From assembly GCF_027944005.1 (NCBI RefSeq), contig NZ_AP027204.1:496001-560000 (forward strand): 64,000 bases of DNA. The letters are read 5' to 3'. The DNA comes from Polynucleobacter sp. SHI8. GTDB taxonomy: Bacteria > Pseudomonadota > Gammaproteobacteria > Burkholderiales > Burkholderiaceae. Numbering within the stretch: position 1 is the stretch's first letter; every line of letters begins with the position of its first letter. The position numbers were made by a program, and so were the translations under genes. The notes below the pieces were generated by a model. The model saw only the letters and a program-made list of their open reading frames with translations. It was not told the origin of the DNA and ran no database searches. Of the stretch, positions 51,899-61,771 are shown piece by piece.

Positions 51899-52818
51899 CA
51901 ACAACCAATATTCAAAATCAACATTTAGATTATTTAGAAGCGGAATCCATTTATATCATTCGTGAAGTGGTTGCCCAGTGTAGTCGTCCTGCATTACTAT
52001 TTTCTGGGGGTAAAGATTCTATAGTGATGTTTCATTTAGCTAGAAAAGCATTTTGGTTTGGTGGTCGGAATATTCAACTGCCATTTCCACTCTTGCATGT
52101 GGATACCGGACATAACTATTCTGAAGTCATTGAGTTTCGCGATGAAATCGTCAAGCAAACTAATGCCCAATTGATTATTGCGCATGTTGAAGATTCGATT
52201 CGACGCGGTAGTGTGAAATTAAAGAATCCTCTAGACTCAAGGAATGCTGCGCAGGCAGTAACCTTACTCGAAGCGATTGAAGAACACGAGTTTGACGCTC
52301 TCATGGGTGGGGCAAGACGTGATGAAGAAAAAGCACGTGCAAAAGAACGAATTTTTTCATTTCGTGATGAATTTGGTCAATGGGATCCTAAAGCGCAGCG
52401 ACCCGAGTTATGGAATTTATATAATGCGCGCACATCTAAAGGTGAGAACATGCGTGTCTTTCCGATCTCGAACTGGACAGAGCTCGATGTATGGCAATAT
52501 GTCGCGCGCGAGAAATTAGCATTGCCATCCATTTACTATACCCATCAACGTGAAATCGTCCGAAAAGGAAAACTCCTTGTTCCTGTTACTTCCTTAACGC
52601 CTAAAAAGGAAGCTGATGTGAGTGAGGTGATTTCGGTTCGGTTTAGAACCGTTGGTGATATTAGTTGTACCTGCCCAGTAGAAAGTGAAGCACAAAATCC
52701 TGAAGATATTATTGCCGAGACGGTGATTGCTGAAGTGACCGAAAGAGGTGCTACTAGAATGGATGATCAAACCAGCGAAGCGTCGATGGAACGTCGTAAA
52801 AAAGAGGGGTATTTCTAA
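51895..52818 (+). CDS. cysD: Sulfate adenylyltransferase subunit 2
   Basis: From ATG 51895 (overlapping cysH as ATGA) the 307-residue protein has the PP-loop FSGGKDSIVMFHLA, HVDTGHNYSEVIEFRD and GGARRDEEKARAKER. With CysN it makes APS from ATP and sulfate. It overlaps cysN by one base (TAATG). Confidence 0.96.
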   Translation: MTTTNIQNQHLDYLEAESIYIIREVVAQCSRPALLFSGGKDSIVMFHLARKAFWFGGRNIQLPFPLLHVDTGHNYSEVIEFRDEIVKQTNAQLIIAHVEDSIRRGSVKLKNPLDSRNAAQAVTLLEAIEEHEFDALMGGARRDEEKARAKERIFSFRDEFGQWDPKAQRPELWNLYNARTSKGENMRVFPISNWTELDVWQYVAREKLALPSIYYTHQREIVRKGKLLVPVTSLTPKKEADVSEVISVRFRTVGDISCTCPVESEAQNPEDIIAETVIAEVTERGATRMDDQTSEASMERRKKEGYF

Positions 52819-54149
52819 TGCAAACAGGATTATTGCGTTTCATTACAGCTGGAAGTGTTGATGATGGTAAAAGTACCTTAATTGGACGACTTTTATTTGA
52901 TACAAAAGCAGTCCTAACCGATCAGTTGGCAGCTCTTGGTAAAACTAAGTATGCCCGTGTTACCTCAAGTGATGCTGCAGTTGATTTAGCTTTATTGACA
53001 GATGGTTTAGAGGCTGAGCGTGAGCAAGGGATTACGATTGATGTTGCCTATCGTTACTTCGCCACTGCAAAACGTAAATTTATAGTTGCAGATGCCCCAG
53101 GTCATGAACAGTACACACGAAATTTGGTTACGGGAGCTTCTCAAGCGGATGCTGCAGTTATCTTAGTCGATATTAGTCGACTCGATTTAACGAGTCCAAA
53201 GCTTCAATTGCTTGCGCAAACGATTCGGCATAGTGCGATATTGAAGCTATTGGGTATAAGTCATTTGATCTTTGCAGTTAATAAAATGGATTTATATGAA
53301 TTTTCACAATCTCATTTTGAAAAAGTAAGTGCTGCGATTCATGAACTTGTTGAACAGCTTCATTTACCAGATGTGACGATTATTCCAATTGCAGCATTAT
53401 TGGGGGATAACGTGGTCGATCCAAGTAAAAGGACTCCTTGGTATCAGGGGCCAACCTTATTGGCTTGTTTAGAGCAGTTAGAGTTCACACCTCAGCTAAA
53501 ACATCAAAAAAGTGATTTACGCTTTCCTGTGCAACTAGTTGCTAGACAAGATGGCAGTAGGAGTGAAGATTACCGTGGATATTTAGGACGTATTGAAGCT
53601 GGCATGATTACAGTTGGTCAAGAAATCAGGATTGAGCCTGCGGCTATCTTTGCCAAAGTGAAAACCATTCACCTTGCTCATCACACTATGCATCATTCGA
53701 ATGATAATTCAGTTTTACAAGCGCATGCTGGGCAAGTGGTTGCTATTGAACTCGATAGAGATTGTGATGTTTCTCGTGGTGATATGATCCTTGATGCAAA
53801 CAATCATGAAGTGCTGATCACCAAACAAGTACTGGCAGATATTTGTTGGTTAAACCGTGAGCCTTTATCGCTGCAACGAAAATATATTTTGCGTCAAACA
53901 ACGAATCAAGTAGTTGCCAAGATAAAGTCGATTGATCACGTATTTGATGTGAGTACAGTAACCAATATGCAACATCAAGATTTGATTCAAATGAACGATA
54001 TTGGGCGGATTCAGATTCATTTGCAAAAGAATATTGTGGCGGATAAGTTTGATGATTCTTTGAGTACAGGTGCATTTATTCTGATTGATGAAGTCAGCAA
54101 TCATACAGTTGCGGCAGGCATGATTCGTGAAGGTGGCATTCATTCATGA
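52818..54149 (+). CDS. cysN: Sulfate adenylyltransferase subunit 1 (GTPase)
   Basis: The 443-residue EF-Tu-like GTPase has GSVDDGKSTLIGRLL (G1), DAPGHEQY (G3) and NKMDLYE (G4), then two beta-barrel domains. It couples GTP hydrolysis to APS formation by CysD. There is no C-terminal CysC kinase fusion, consistent with direct APS reduction. It overlaps the cobA-like gene by 4 bases. Confidence 0.96.
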   Translation: MQTGLLRFITAGSVDDGKSTLIGRLLFDTKAVLTDQLAALGKTKYARVTSSDAAVDLALLTDGLEAEREQGITIDVAYRYFATAKRKFIVADAPGHEQYTRNLVTGASQADAAVILVDISRLDLTSPKLQLLAQTIRHSAILKLLGISHLIFAVNKMDLYEFSQSHFEKVSAAIHELVEQLHLPDVTIIPIAALLGDNVVDPSKRTPWYQGPTLLACLEQLEFTPQLKHQKSDLRFPVQLVARQDGSRSEDYRGYLGRIEAGMITVGQEIRIEPAAIFAKVKTIHLAHHTMHHSNDNSVLQAHAGQVVAIELDRDCDVSRGDMILDANNHEVLITKQVLADICWLNREPLSLQRKYILRQTTNQVVAKIKSIDHVFDVSTVTNMQHQDLIQMNDIGRIQIHLQKNIVADKFDDSLSTGAFILIDEVSNHTVAAGMIREGGIHS

Positions 54150-54961
54150 GTCTTATCTTAGGTAAAGTATATTTAATAGGTGCTGGACCAGGCGCTCAGG
54201 ATTTAATGACACTTCGAGGTGCGAAATTACTTTCTCAAGCACAAATTGTTTTTTATGATGCCTTGGTTGATCCTGAGATGCTTTTGCTTTGTCCACAAGC
54301 CAAGTTAGTTGCAGTCGGCAAGCGTTGCGGAAAACTTTCCACAGCGCAAAAATTTATTGATAAACAATTAGTGGATGCAGCAAAAAAATATGAGCATATC
54401 GTCCGACTAAAAGGTGGCGATCCCATGATTTTTGGACGAGCGGATGAAGAGATTGTGGCACTACAAGATAACGGTATTGCTTTTGAAGTAGTACCGGGTA
54501 TTACCAGTGCACTAGCGGCAGCAGCGAGTGTGCAAAGCTCATTAACTTTACGTGGAATTTCCCGAAGTGTTGCATTTGTGACGCTTGCAAAAGCGGATCA
54601 AACGACAGCCCTCCAAGAAGTCCCCAATGCTGATACCCTTATTTATTACATGGGACGAAAAGATGGACAGCGTATTGCGAGCCAGCTGATCCAAGCAGGA
54701 AGATCGATCGATACTCCCGTTGTCGTTGTTGAGTCCATTAGTACAGCAAAAGAAAGAAAGTTATTTTTGAGCCTGAGAGGTCTCCAGGAAGGTCTTTTAG
54801 ATGAGTGGTCTAATCCAGATGCGCCAGCAATCTTGATGATAGGCGATGCCTTTTCTAGAGTCAACGCACAACAAAGCTTACTAGGTGATTTGCGCCATAG
54901 TGAAGTGGATGATCGATTGCAAAACTTCATCGCTCTCACCAACAGCCGGAGAAGTGCTTAA
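54146..54961 (+). CDS. cobA: Uroporphyrinogen-III C-methyltransferase
   Basis: The 271-residue protein is a stand-alone SUMT with the SAM motif VYLIGAGPGAQDLMTLRGAKLL, VRLKGGDPMIFGR and VVPGITSALAAAA. It makes precorrin-2 for siroheme, the cofactor of CysI. There is no CysG fusion with the dehydrogenase/chelatase part. Its last 81 bases overlap the convergent chelatase gene. Confidence 0.95.
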   Translation: MSLILGKVYLIGAGPGAQDLMTLRGAKLLSQAQIVFYDALVDPEMLLLCPQAKLVAVGKRCGKLSTAQKFIDKQLVDAAKKYEHIVRLKGGDPMIFGRADEEIVALQDNGIAFEVVPGITSALAAAASVQSSLTLRGISRSVAFVTLAKADQTTALQEVPNADTLIYYMGRKDGQRIASQLIQAGRSIDTPVVVVESISTAKERKLFLSLRGLQEGLLDEWSNPDAPAILMIGDAFSRVNAQQSLLGDLRHSEVDDRLQNFIALTNSRRSA

Positions 54962-55246
54962 GTTGATTTCCGGAAATTGCTCGCGACATTGATCTAAGAT
55001 AACAGGTAAGTCTTTACGCAGGTGACCGCCTTGTCCAAAAAAAACTGGGATCACCACCACATCAACCAAACCCATTGCGCAGTACTCAGCAATTGCCTCT
55101 GGTAAAGAAGGGGACATTAATTCTAAAAAAGCCACTTTTGCTTGAATATCAGGCGATTGAGAAGTCCAGAGATGAGCCAGGCGATCAAAAGGTTCGCGCC
55201 ATCTGATATCCCTTGCGCCATGACCAAAAAAAATAACAGCTTTCAT
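54881..55246 (-). CDS. cbiX: Sirohydrochlorin chelatase, CbiX short type
   Basis: The 121-residue protein is a single-domain CbiX/SirB-type chelatase with the N-terminal AVIFFGHGARDIRWREPF (metal-binding His8), VAFLELMSPSLPEAI and VIPVFFGQGGHLRKDLP (second His). It inserts iron (siroheme) or cobalt. Next to cobA and cysI, iron insertion is most likely. Its 3' end overlaps cobA by 81 bases on the opposite strand, and its start overlaps lptG by 4 bases on the same strand. Confidence 0.88.
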   Translation of the reverse strand: MKAVIFFGHGARDIRWREPFDRLAHLWTSQSPDIQAKVAFLELMSPSLPEAIAEYCAMGLVDVVVIPVFFGQGGHLRKDLPVILDQCREQFPEINLSTSPAVGESDEVLQSIIHFTMAQIT

Positions 55247-56397
55247 TTTCTAGAAACCCATATAAGTGCGATGATCGCCATCATTAAATAAACCCCAAGA
55301 GGAAGAATGGCTGTCATTAGTGGAGGCCAAGAGCCCAACAGTCCGATGTGTGAGAACAGGGTATTAAATAAAATAAAGCTCATCCCCAAAATAATCCCAC
55401 CAAAAACTTTTAAGCTAATACCACCAGACCGAGCATGTAAATAACCAAATGGCAAAGCGAGGCAGAGCATGACGAGGATCGTAAAGGGGTAGACCAGTTT
55501 TTTCCACAGAGCCAATTGATAGGTTTTACTATCTTGTTTATTGTCATCAAGGTGATCAATAAAACGATTGAGATTGAAGATTGACATTCTTTCCGGAGAA
55601 ATTAAAAGAACAGCGAGGATATCTGGAGTTACTTCTGATTGAAGACGTTGTAATGCAAAGCTGGTGCTAACTGAGCGATATTGAGTATCTAAAGGATTTT
55701 TTTGTGGTTGTTCGATGACGCGAGTTTCAGTAACCTTAGATAAGTTCCAAAATCCTCTTTCATCATAACTGCCGGATTGAGCCTCACGAATCACTTGAAG
55801 ATAACGATTTTCATCAAACTCATACATGCGGATTGCAGAAATTTCTCCACGATTTTTGATGCTACCCACATTGACAAACCGAATACCTGGTTTTTTAGGA
55901 CCATCACCATCAGGATCTGATAGTTTATCTTTAATCCAAGTACCTGTCTTTAGCGTATTTCCTAAAGCCTCATTTAACGCATTTGAGCGCATTTCTTCTG
56001 CTTTGGTATCGCAATAGGGGCCAACCCATTCACTCAACATAAAGGTGCAGATAATGATAGGCACACCAATTTTAAAAAGAGTCCATAAGCCTTTTGAGGT
56101 ATTGAGACCTGCCATACGAAGAATTGTAAATTCGGACTGACTTGCCATTTGGGCAAAAACATAAATCGCACCAATTAAACCAGCCATGGGAATAAGTTCT
56201 ACTAAACGACTTGGGGACTTTAATAGAATATGAATAAATGCAAGATAGTTCGTGTAATTGCCACGCAGATTATTGACTTCATTCAAGTAATCAAAAAAGA
56301 TAAAGAGTGCAATTAAGGCAAACAAAATAAAAAAGAAATTAGTATAGATTTGGCGCGCCAAATACTTTTCGTAGATTTTTGGAAAGAGTAAAAACAT
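55243..56397 (-). CDS. lptG: LPS export permease LptG
   Basis: The 384-residue protein has the LptF/LptG layout: three N-terminal helices, a periplasmic beta-jellyroll domain (about 100-290) and three C-terminal helices. It starts YEKYLARQIYTNFFFILFAL. With LptF and LptB it lifts LPS out of the inner membrane. It overlaps lptF by one base. Confidence 0.93.
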   Translation of the reverse strand: MFLLFPKIYEKYLARQIYTNFFFILFALIALFIFFDYLNEVNNLRGNYTNYLAFIHILLKSPSRLVELIPMAGLIGAIYVFAQMASQSEFTILRMAGLNTSKGLWTLFKIGVPIIICTFMLSEWVGPYCDTKAEEMRSNALNEALGNTLKTGTWIKDKLSDPDGDGPKKPGIRFVNVGSIKNRGEISAIRMYEFDENRYLQVIREAQSGSYDERGFWNLSKVTETRVIEQPQKNPLDTQYRSVSTSFALQRLQSEVTPDILAVLLISPERMSIFNLNRFIDHLDDNKQDSKTYQLALWKKLVYPFTILVMLCLALPFGYLHARSGGISLKVFGGIILGMSFILFNTLFSHIGLLGSWPPLMTAILPLGVYLMMAIIALIWVSRK

Positions 56398-57497
56398 TAC
56401 AGTTTGTATCCACCAGGAATCTGCCGCTTCCTCCAGCTGATGGCTGGGTTAATGCGATGTTGCACTAAGAAAAACGCAATCAAAATAGCAAACAGATGGA
56501 TTGGCCAAAAAGCCTTCATAAAGGATTCTTTACCATCAGAGACCAATGTTTGCGAAATATTTAAAAGGTTGCTATAAATTAAATAGGTAAATACGGCATA
56601 AATCAGATTGATGTAATTACCCCTGCGAGGGTTCACATAAGCAAGAGGAACAGCAATAAGCACAAGTCCAAACGCCATTAATGGTAGTCCTATGCGCCAC
56701 AATATTTCACCCATGGCGATTGGGTTAGGGTTTTCTAACAGAAATAAACTAGTGGATTCCTTAGGGCTGTAATTAAGTGGTTTAGGAGCTTTTTTTTCAA
56801 TATCAACCGTATAGCCTTCAAATTCTAAGATTTTGAAATCACCTTTATTTGGCTCTCCCTCATATCTCTTGCCATTTTCAATTTGTATCTGCTTAATACC
56901 ATTGTCTAAAAAATTAATTTTTCCAGACTCTGCCATGGCGATTGTCAAGCGAGCATTTTTATGATCAGCAACAAAAATATTATGAATTTTGTTCGTTGCG
57001 GCATCGATATTTTCAATAAAAAAAACTCGGCTGGAATTCACGGATTCAAAAAATTGACCCGGAATCAACATGGCCGTTTCATCGCGCCCCTTAAATTTTT
57101 GAGTGATTTCAGAAGTTTTAGCGTTGGTCCAGGGCCAAACAAAAATTGCCATGACCGCAATGATGGTAATCCAAGGGCTTGCGAAACGCAAAACAGGACC
57201 ATAGAGCATTCTTAAATTCAGTCCACTGGCATACCAGACCACCATTTCTGAGTCTTTATGCCAACGAATTAAAACCATCATAGTTGCCACAAACAACGAA
57301 ACCGACAGAATGACTGCAATGTAACCAATCACAGCTAACATAATGAGGATAACAACATCTTTCGGATTAATTGAGCCAGTTGCGGCATACCCTAGAATAC
57401 GAATCACAAGGGTAGTCATCATAATGGTCATGAGCACAAGAAAGACAGCACCTGTAGTGTAGGATAGTTCTTTCCTGAGAGATTGTTCAAAAATCAT
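56397..57497 (-). CDS. lptF: LPS export permease LptF
   Basis: I place the start at ATG 57497 (366 residues), where MIFEQSLRKELSYTTGAVF matches LptF; the longer open frame runs antisense into pepA. Membrane helices and the periplasmic domain are as in LptG. It pairs with LptG in the Lpt bridge. It is divergent from pepA with 57 bases between. Confidence 0.93.
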   Translation of the reverse strand: MIFEQSLRKELSYTTGAVFLVLMTIMMTTLVIRILGYAATGSINPKDVVILIMLAVIGYIAVILSVSLFVATMMVLIRWHKDSEMVVWYASGLNLRMLYGPVLRFASPWITIIAVMAIFVWPWTNAKTSEITQKFKGRDETAMLIPGQFFESVNSSRVFFIENIDAATNKIHNIFVADHKNARLTIAMAESGKINFLDNGIKQIQIENGKRYEGEPNKGDFKILEFEGYTVDIEKKAPKPLNYSPKESTSLFLLENPNPIAMGEILWRIGLPLMAFGLVLIAVPLAYVNPRRGNYINLIYAVFTYLIYSNLLNISQTLVSDGKESFMKAFWPIHLFAILIAFFLVQHRINPAISWRKRQIPGGYKL

Positions 57498-57554
57498 TTT
57501 TTTATAGTTAGATGGATAATAGAGATATTCATAACATGAGGTAGGCAAAGCACG

Positions 57555-59138
57555 ATGCAAACAAAATTTATAACCAAAGTTTTCCCTGAAGATCAAAATC
57601 GTATAACTGCACAATTATCTTCTTCAGTTGACTGTATCATTTTACCCCTTTGCCAAATGAAAGAGGCGGCAAAGTCAGTCTTGCCAAAATCCTTAGCAGG
57701 AATTGATAAATTACTTGATGGAGCCTTGAGTGCGCCCATTAAAAATAAAGATTTTTCAGGAAAAGTAGGTGAGACTTTGATGATTCACCAAAATAGTTCA
57801 TGGAAGGGTAAGGGAATACATGCGCAACGTATCCTGATTGTGGGTTTAGGTGAACATACGCAATTATCGGAAAAAACGTCTGAAAGTAAATTACTAGCCG
57901 AATACACAAAAGCAACACGCTCGGCATTAAGAGTAATTATCTCTTCGAATTCTCAAACTGTACTTTGGTTGTTAGATCAAGAGATTGATCAGCAAAAAGA
58001 TCACGTATATAGCCAAATCATTCGTCAGACCATTAGTTTGAGCGAAGAAGCTTGTTATCGTTTTGGTGTTCGGTTCAAACAATTCAAGACCAAGCCTGAA
58101 GATATTGCCGTGACATTAAAGTCCGTGGCTTTTGCAACAACGACTCAATTTGAAAAGTCACTGAAAGAAATCATTCGAGTTGGAGTGGCCGTTGCACAGG
58201 GTATGAGCTTGGCAAAGGATCTCGGTAATTTACCTCCCAATATTTGCAACCCTAGCTATTTAGCTAAAACGGCGCAAACGATTAGTAAAGATCATGCGTT
58301 AAAAGTTCAAATCTTAGAGCGTAAGGATATGGAACAATTGGGTATGGGGGCATTTTTGGCGGTGACTCAAGGTTCCGACTCTCCGCCAAAATTTATCATC
58401 ATGCACCACCAAGGTGGTCTGGCTAAAGAGGCGCCCATTGTGATTGTTGGTAAGGGGATTACATTCGATACGGGCGGTATTTCTTTAAAGCCCGGTGAAG
58501 GCATGGACGAGATGAAATACGACATGTGTGGTGCCGCTTCAGTATTAGGCACGATGCAAGCTGTTGCGCAAATGCGCCTCAAGAAAAATGTCATTGGCGT
58601 CATTCCGACCTGTGAAAACATGCCATCAGGTAAAGCCACTCGACCTGGGGATATTGTTGTGACCATGTCGGGTCAAACGGTTGAGATTTTAAATACAGAC
58701 GCTGAAGGTCGATTGATTTTATGTGATGCGCTGACCTACGTGGAGCGCTTTAAACCAAAAGCAGTCATTGACATTGCAACACTTACTGGAGCGTGTGTGA
58801 TTGCTTTGGGTGGGGTACATACTGGTCTATTTAGTAAAAATGATGATTTGGTAAAAGATCTTTTAGAAGCTGGCCAACGTTCTTTGGATACCGCTTGGCA
58901 TATGCCATTAGATGACGCATACCAAGACTTATTAAAATCTAATTTCGCGGACATGGCGAATATTGGCGGTAGACCTGCAGGAAGCGTTACAGCTGCATGT
59001 TACTTATCCAGATTTACACATGCTTACCCATGGGCGCATTTAGACATTGCAGGAACAGCTTGGAAAAGTGGGGCTGCAAAAGGTGCCACTGGTAGACCGG
59101 TGCCATTGTTGACAGAATATTTGATGAAGGTGAAATAA
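57555..59138 (+). CDS. pepA: Leucyl aminopeptidase PepA
   Basis: The 527-residue protein has the M17 catalytic domain with GKGITFDTGGISLKP, the signature NTDAEGRLILCDALTY and SKN..DLLEAG. It removes N-terminal residues from peptides using two metals; in E. coli it also binds DNA. The order lptF/lptG divergent from pepA-holC is common in proteobacteria. Confidence 0.95.
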   Translation: MQTKFITKVFPEDQNRITAQLSSSVDCIILPLCQMKEAAKSVLPKSLAGIDKLLDGALSAPIKNKDFSGKVGETLMIHQNSSWKGKGIHAQRILIVGLGEHTQLSEKTSESKLLAEYTKATRSALRVIISSNSQTVLWLLDQEIDQQKDHVYSQIIRQTISLSEEACYRFGVRFKQFKTKPEDIAVTLKSVAFATTTQFEKSLKEIIRVGVAVAQGMSLAKDLGNLPPNICNPSYLAKTAQTISKDHALKVQILERKDMEQLGMGAFLAVTQGSDSPPKFIIMHHQGGLAKEAPIVIVGKGITFDTGGISLKPGEGMDEMKYDMCGAASVLGTMQAVAQMRLKKNVIGVIPTCENMPSGKATRPGDIVVTMSGQTVEILNTDAEGRLILCDALTYVERFKPKAVIDIATLTGACVIALGGVHTGLFSKNDDLVKDLLEAGQRSLDTAWHMPLDDAYQDLLKSNFADMANIGGRPAGSVTAACYLSRFTHAYPWAHLDIAGTAWKSGAAKGATGRPVPLLTEYLMKVK

Positions 59139-59142
59139 GCAC

Positions 59143-59610
59143 GTGGCTCGAGTTGATTTTCATAGTCAAGTTGGTGATAAGTTAACTTATACGTGCCGGC
59201 TCGTGCGAAAAATATGTTCACTTGCCACGGAAGCTGAGCCAATAAAAAAAATAGTTATTGTTGGTTCATCAGCGGACATTGAACAACTCAATCAAATGCT
59301 TTGGAGTTTTAGTGCGGAAGAGTTTTTGCCGCACTGTTTAATCGATGACGAATCTGCAGAATTCACCCCAATTCTATTAGCAACCGTCTATGATGAATCG
59401 GAATTTCAGAACATCCCGCATCAAGATGTTTTCATTCATTTGGGACAAGATTTTTTAGAAGATATTGAAAAAATTACTGATCGTTTTGCTCGAGTGATTG
59501 AAGTCGTATCCCTTGCAGAGCATGAAGTGTTGGCTGGTAGGCAACGCTATAAACAATATCGATCGATGGGTGTAGAACTCTTCAATCATGATCAAAAGGG
59601 AGCCAAGTGA
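59143..59610 (+). CDS. holC: DNA polymerase III chi subunit
   Basis: The 155-residue protein (GTG start) starts ARVDFHSQVGDKLTYTCRLV and has the HolC core with FIHLGQDF. Chi links the clamp loader to single-strand binding protein. It starts 4 bases after pepA and overlaps lgt by 4 bases. Confidence 0.85.
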   Translation: MARVDFHSQVGDKLTYTCRLVRKICSLATEAEPIKKIVIVGSSADIEQLNQMLWSFSAEEFLPHCLIDDESAEFTPILLATVYDESEFQNIPHQDVFIHLGQDFLEDIEKITDRFARVIEVVSLAEHEVLAGRQRYKQYRSMGVELFNHDQKGAK

Positions 59611-60392
59611 TTCATCCTCAATTTGATCCTGTAGCACTTCAGATAGGTCCAATTGCAGTGCATTGGTATGGGCTGATGTACCTTTTAGCATTTATACAAT
59701 ATTTATTGCTAGGACGTTTACGAGTTGCTCAACCTCATATCAAGGCTCAGGGTTTTGTCAAAGAAGATTTAGAAGATCTTTTGTTTTATGCTGTTTTAGG
59801 TGTTATTTTAGGTGGTCGATTGGGGTATTGTTTGTTTTACATGCCAGGCCATTATTTAAGTCATCCTTTAGATATTTTCAAAGTATGGCAGGGCGGAATG
59901 GCATTTCATGGTGGATTTTTAGGAGTCATTGCCGCAATTGCTTGGTTTTCTAGAAAGCGTCAGATTCCATTTTTTCATGTGGCCGATATGATTGCGCCTT
60001 TAGTACCTTTTGGGATTGCATTTGGCCGAATCGGTAACTTTATTAATGGCGAACTTTGGGGACGACCAACAGATGTTGCTTGGGGTATGATTTTTCCACA
60101 AGCAGGAGATCAATTGGTACGACACCCATCACAGTTATATGAGTTTGCTGGTGAGGGAATATTGCTTGGGATCATTCTGTGGTTATACGCAAGACATCCT
60201 CGTAGAAGTGGGCAAACATCCGGTGTTTTTATGATTGGTTATGGCGTCTTTCGTTTTTTAGCAGAATTTACACGTGAACCAGATCGTTTTTTAGGAACCC
60301 TATCTTTTGGATTGTCGATGGGGCAATGGTTATCCCTTCCCATGATTCTTTTGGGAGCTTATTTGCTACTTCGATCAAAAAAAGACAAATAA
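59607..60392 (+). CDS. lgt: Prolipoprotein diacylglyceryl transferase
   Basis: The 261-residue inner-membrane enzyme has seven helices and the Lgt signature GRIGNFINGELWGRPTD, plus HPSQLYE and GGRLGYCLFY. It moves diacylglycerol from phosphatidylglycerol to the lipobox Cys. It is the last gene of the pepA-holC-lgt group. Confidence 0.96.
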   Translation: MIHPQFDPVALQIGPIAVHWYGLMYLLAFIQYLLLGRLRVAQPHIKAQGFVKEDLEDLLFYAVLGVILGGRLGYCLFYMPGHYLSHPLDIFKVWQGGMAFHGGFLGVIAAIAWFSRKRQIPFFHVADMIAPLVPFGIAFGRIGNFINGELWGRPTDVAWGMIFPQAGDQLVRHPSQLYEFAGEGILLGIILWLYARHPRRSGQTSGVFMIGYGVFRFLAEFTREPDRFLGTLSFGLSMGQWLSLPMILLGAYLLLRSKKDK

Positions 60393-60460
60393 GTTACTGA
60401 TTTATATTAGTATATTCGATTAGTAGTTTTTGAATCTTTCATTTTTTAGGGAAAAAACGC

Positions 60461-61750
60461 ATGACCATATTGCAAAAAATATCTCAAGTGAGATCTTTAT
60501 CCAGAGCAATCAATGCAGCAAAAAAAATTCTGACGGAGCGTGGAGAAGCCAATTCAACAAGTATGGCTAATGACATTTTAGGTCAGTACCGCTTACTCAA
60601 TGAAGAGCAAAAAATTAGTTTCTATCACGCCCTTGCAACAAAATTTAATCCTGATCCAAGCGTTGTTTTAAAAGTTGCGCAAGAGTATGCCCAAGATCCT
60701 ACCGGTAAAAACTTAATTCAATTAACGAAAGTTACTGAAGCCCCACGTCAAGAGTTACTAAGACGCATTAACCGTGTTGATGGTGGGACCAAAGAGATTG
60801 TGGCAATGCGTCGCCATCTCATTAAAATACTCGACAAACAACCCGATTTAAAGCCATTAGATTACGACTTGCATCATTTGTTTGTATCTTGGTTTAATCC
60901 AGGATTTTTAAAGATGCACCGAGTGGACTGGCGTTCACCTGCGCATATTTTAGAAAAAATTATCCAGCATGAAGCGGTTCATGAGATTGATGGCTGGGAT
61001 GATTTAAGAAGAAGATTGCAGCCTGATCGTCGTTGCTTTGCATTCTTTCACCCGCAGTTGCCAGATGAACCACTCATTTTTGTTGAAGTTGCATTAGTTC
61101 CAGAAATTTCGGCAGCCATTGGGCCTTTAGTAAATAAGAAATCAGAGACTGTCGACTCCTCTCAGTTCAAAGCAGCCATTTTTTATTCAATTAGTAACTG
61201 TGAGCCAGGATTAAAAGGCGTATCCCTAGGTAACTTTCTGATCAAGAGAGTGGCTACTTACTTAAAAAATGAATTCCCAAGTTTAAAAACCTTTGTCACC
61301 TTATCGCCCATTCCAGGCTTTATGGATTGGGTGATTGCGGGCGCTAATTTAGGTGAAAACTTTACAGAACAGCCCGTTTTGGCCAAAGTGGCAAAGTATC
61401 TTGAACAAATTAATTTAAAGAAGCAATCTTGGCCAGAAAAATTATCGAGTGGGTGGCATCCGGATACGGCTCCTGAGGAAGAAAAAAATGCGCTAATTGG
61501 ACTATGCGCTATTTACTTAGCAAAATTTTCGGTCAGAAGAGGAGGAAATCCAGTTGCTAAGTTCCACTTAGGCAATGGCGCGCAGTTGTATCGAATTAAT
61601 TGGGCAGGTGATTTATCGAAAAAGGGATTACGTCAATCCGCTAGTCTGATGGTGAACTATATGTACGATTTGGACAAAATAGAGGATAATCATGAACGTT
61701 TTGTGAATGGTGAAGTCATCTACTCACGATTGGTTACCAAAATACTTTAA
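60461..61750 (+). CDS. Malonyl-CoA decarboxylase
   Basis: The 429-residue protein matches malonyl-CoA decarboxylase (MatA/MCD). It has an N-terminal four-helix part and a catalytic GNAT-like domain with CFAFFHPQLPDEPLIFVEVAL, AIFYSISNCEPGLKGVSLGN (catalytic Ser/His region) and FVTLSPIPGFMDW. It forms acetyl-CoA from malonyl-CoA. The genes that follow, a Bug receptor and a CoA-transferase, suggest malonate use in place of the MatB ligase. Confidence 0.93.
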   Translation: MTILQKISQVRSLSRAINAAKKILTERGEANSTSMANDILGQYRLLNEEQKISFYHALATKFNPDPSVVLKVAQEYAQDPTGKNLIQLTKVTEAPRQELLRRINRVDGGTKEIVAMRRHLIKILDKQPDLKPLDYDLHHLFVSWFNPGFLKMHRVDWRSPAHILEKIIQHEAVHEIDGWDDLRRRLQPDRRCFAFFHPQLPDEPLIFVEVALVPEISAAIGPLVNKKSETVDSSQFKAAIFYSISNCEPGLKGVSLGNFLIKRVATYLKNEFPSLKTFVTLSPIPGFMDWVIAGANLGENFTEQPVLAKVAKYLEQINLKKQSWPEKLSSGWHPDTAPEEEKNALIGLCAIYLAKFSVRRGGNPVAKFHLGNGAQLYRINWAGDLSKKGLRQSASLMVNYMYDLDKIEDNHERFVNGEVIYSRLVTKIL

Positions 61751-61771
61751 TTATTGAAACCGGAGATGATC

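Noticed and set aside
57498..57614. Longer LptF start
   Set aside because: The extra 39 residues overlap pepA on the other strand and lack membrane-protein character; LptF begins at MIFEQSL.
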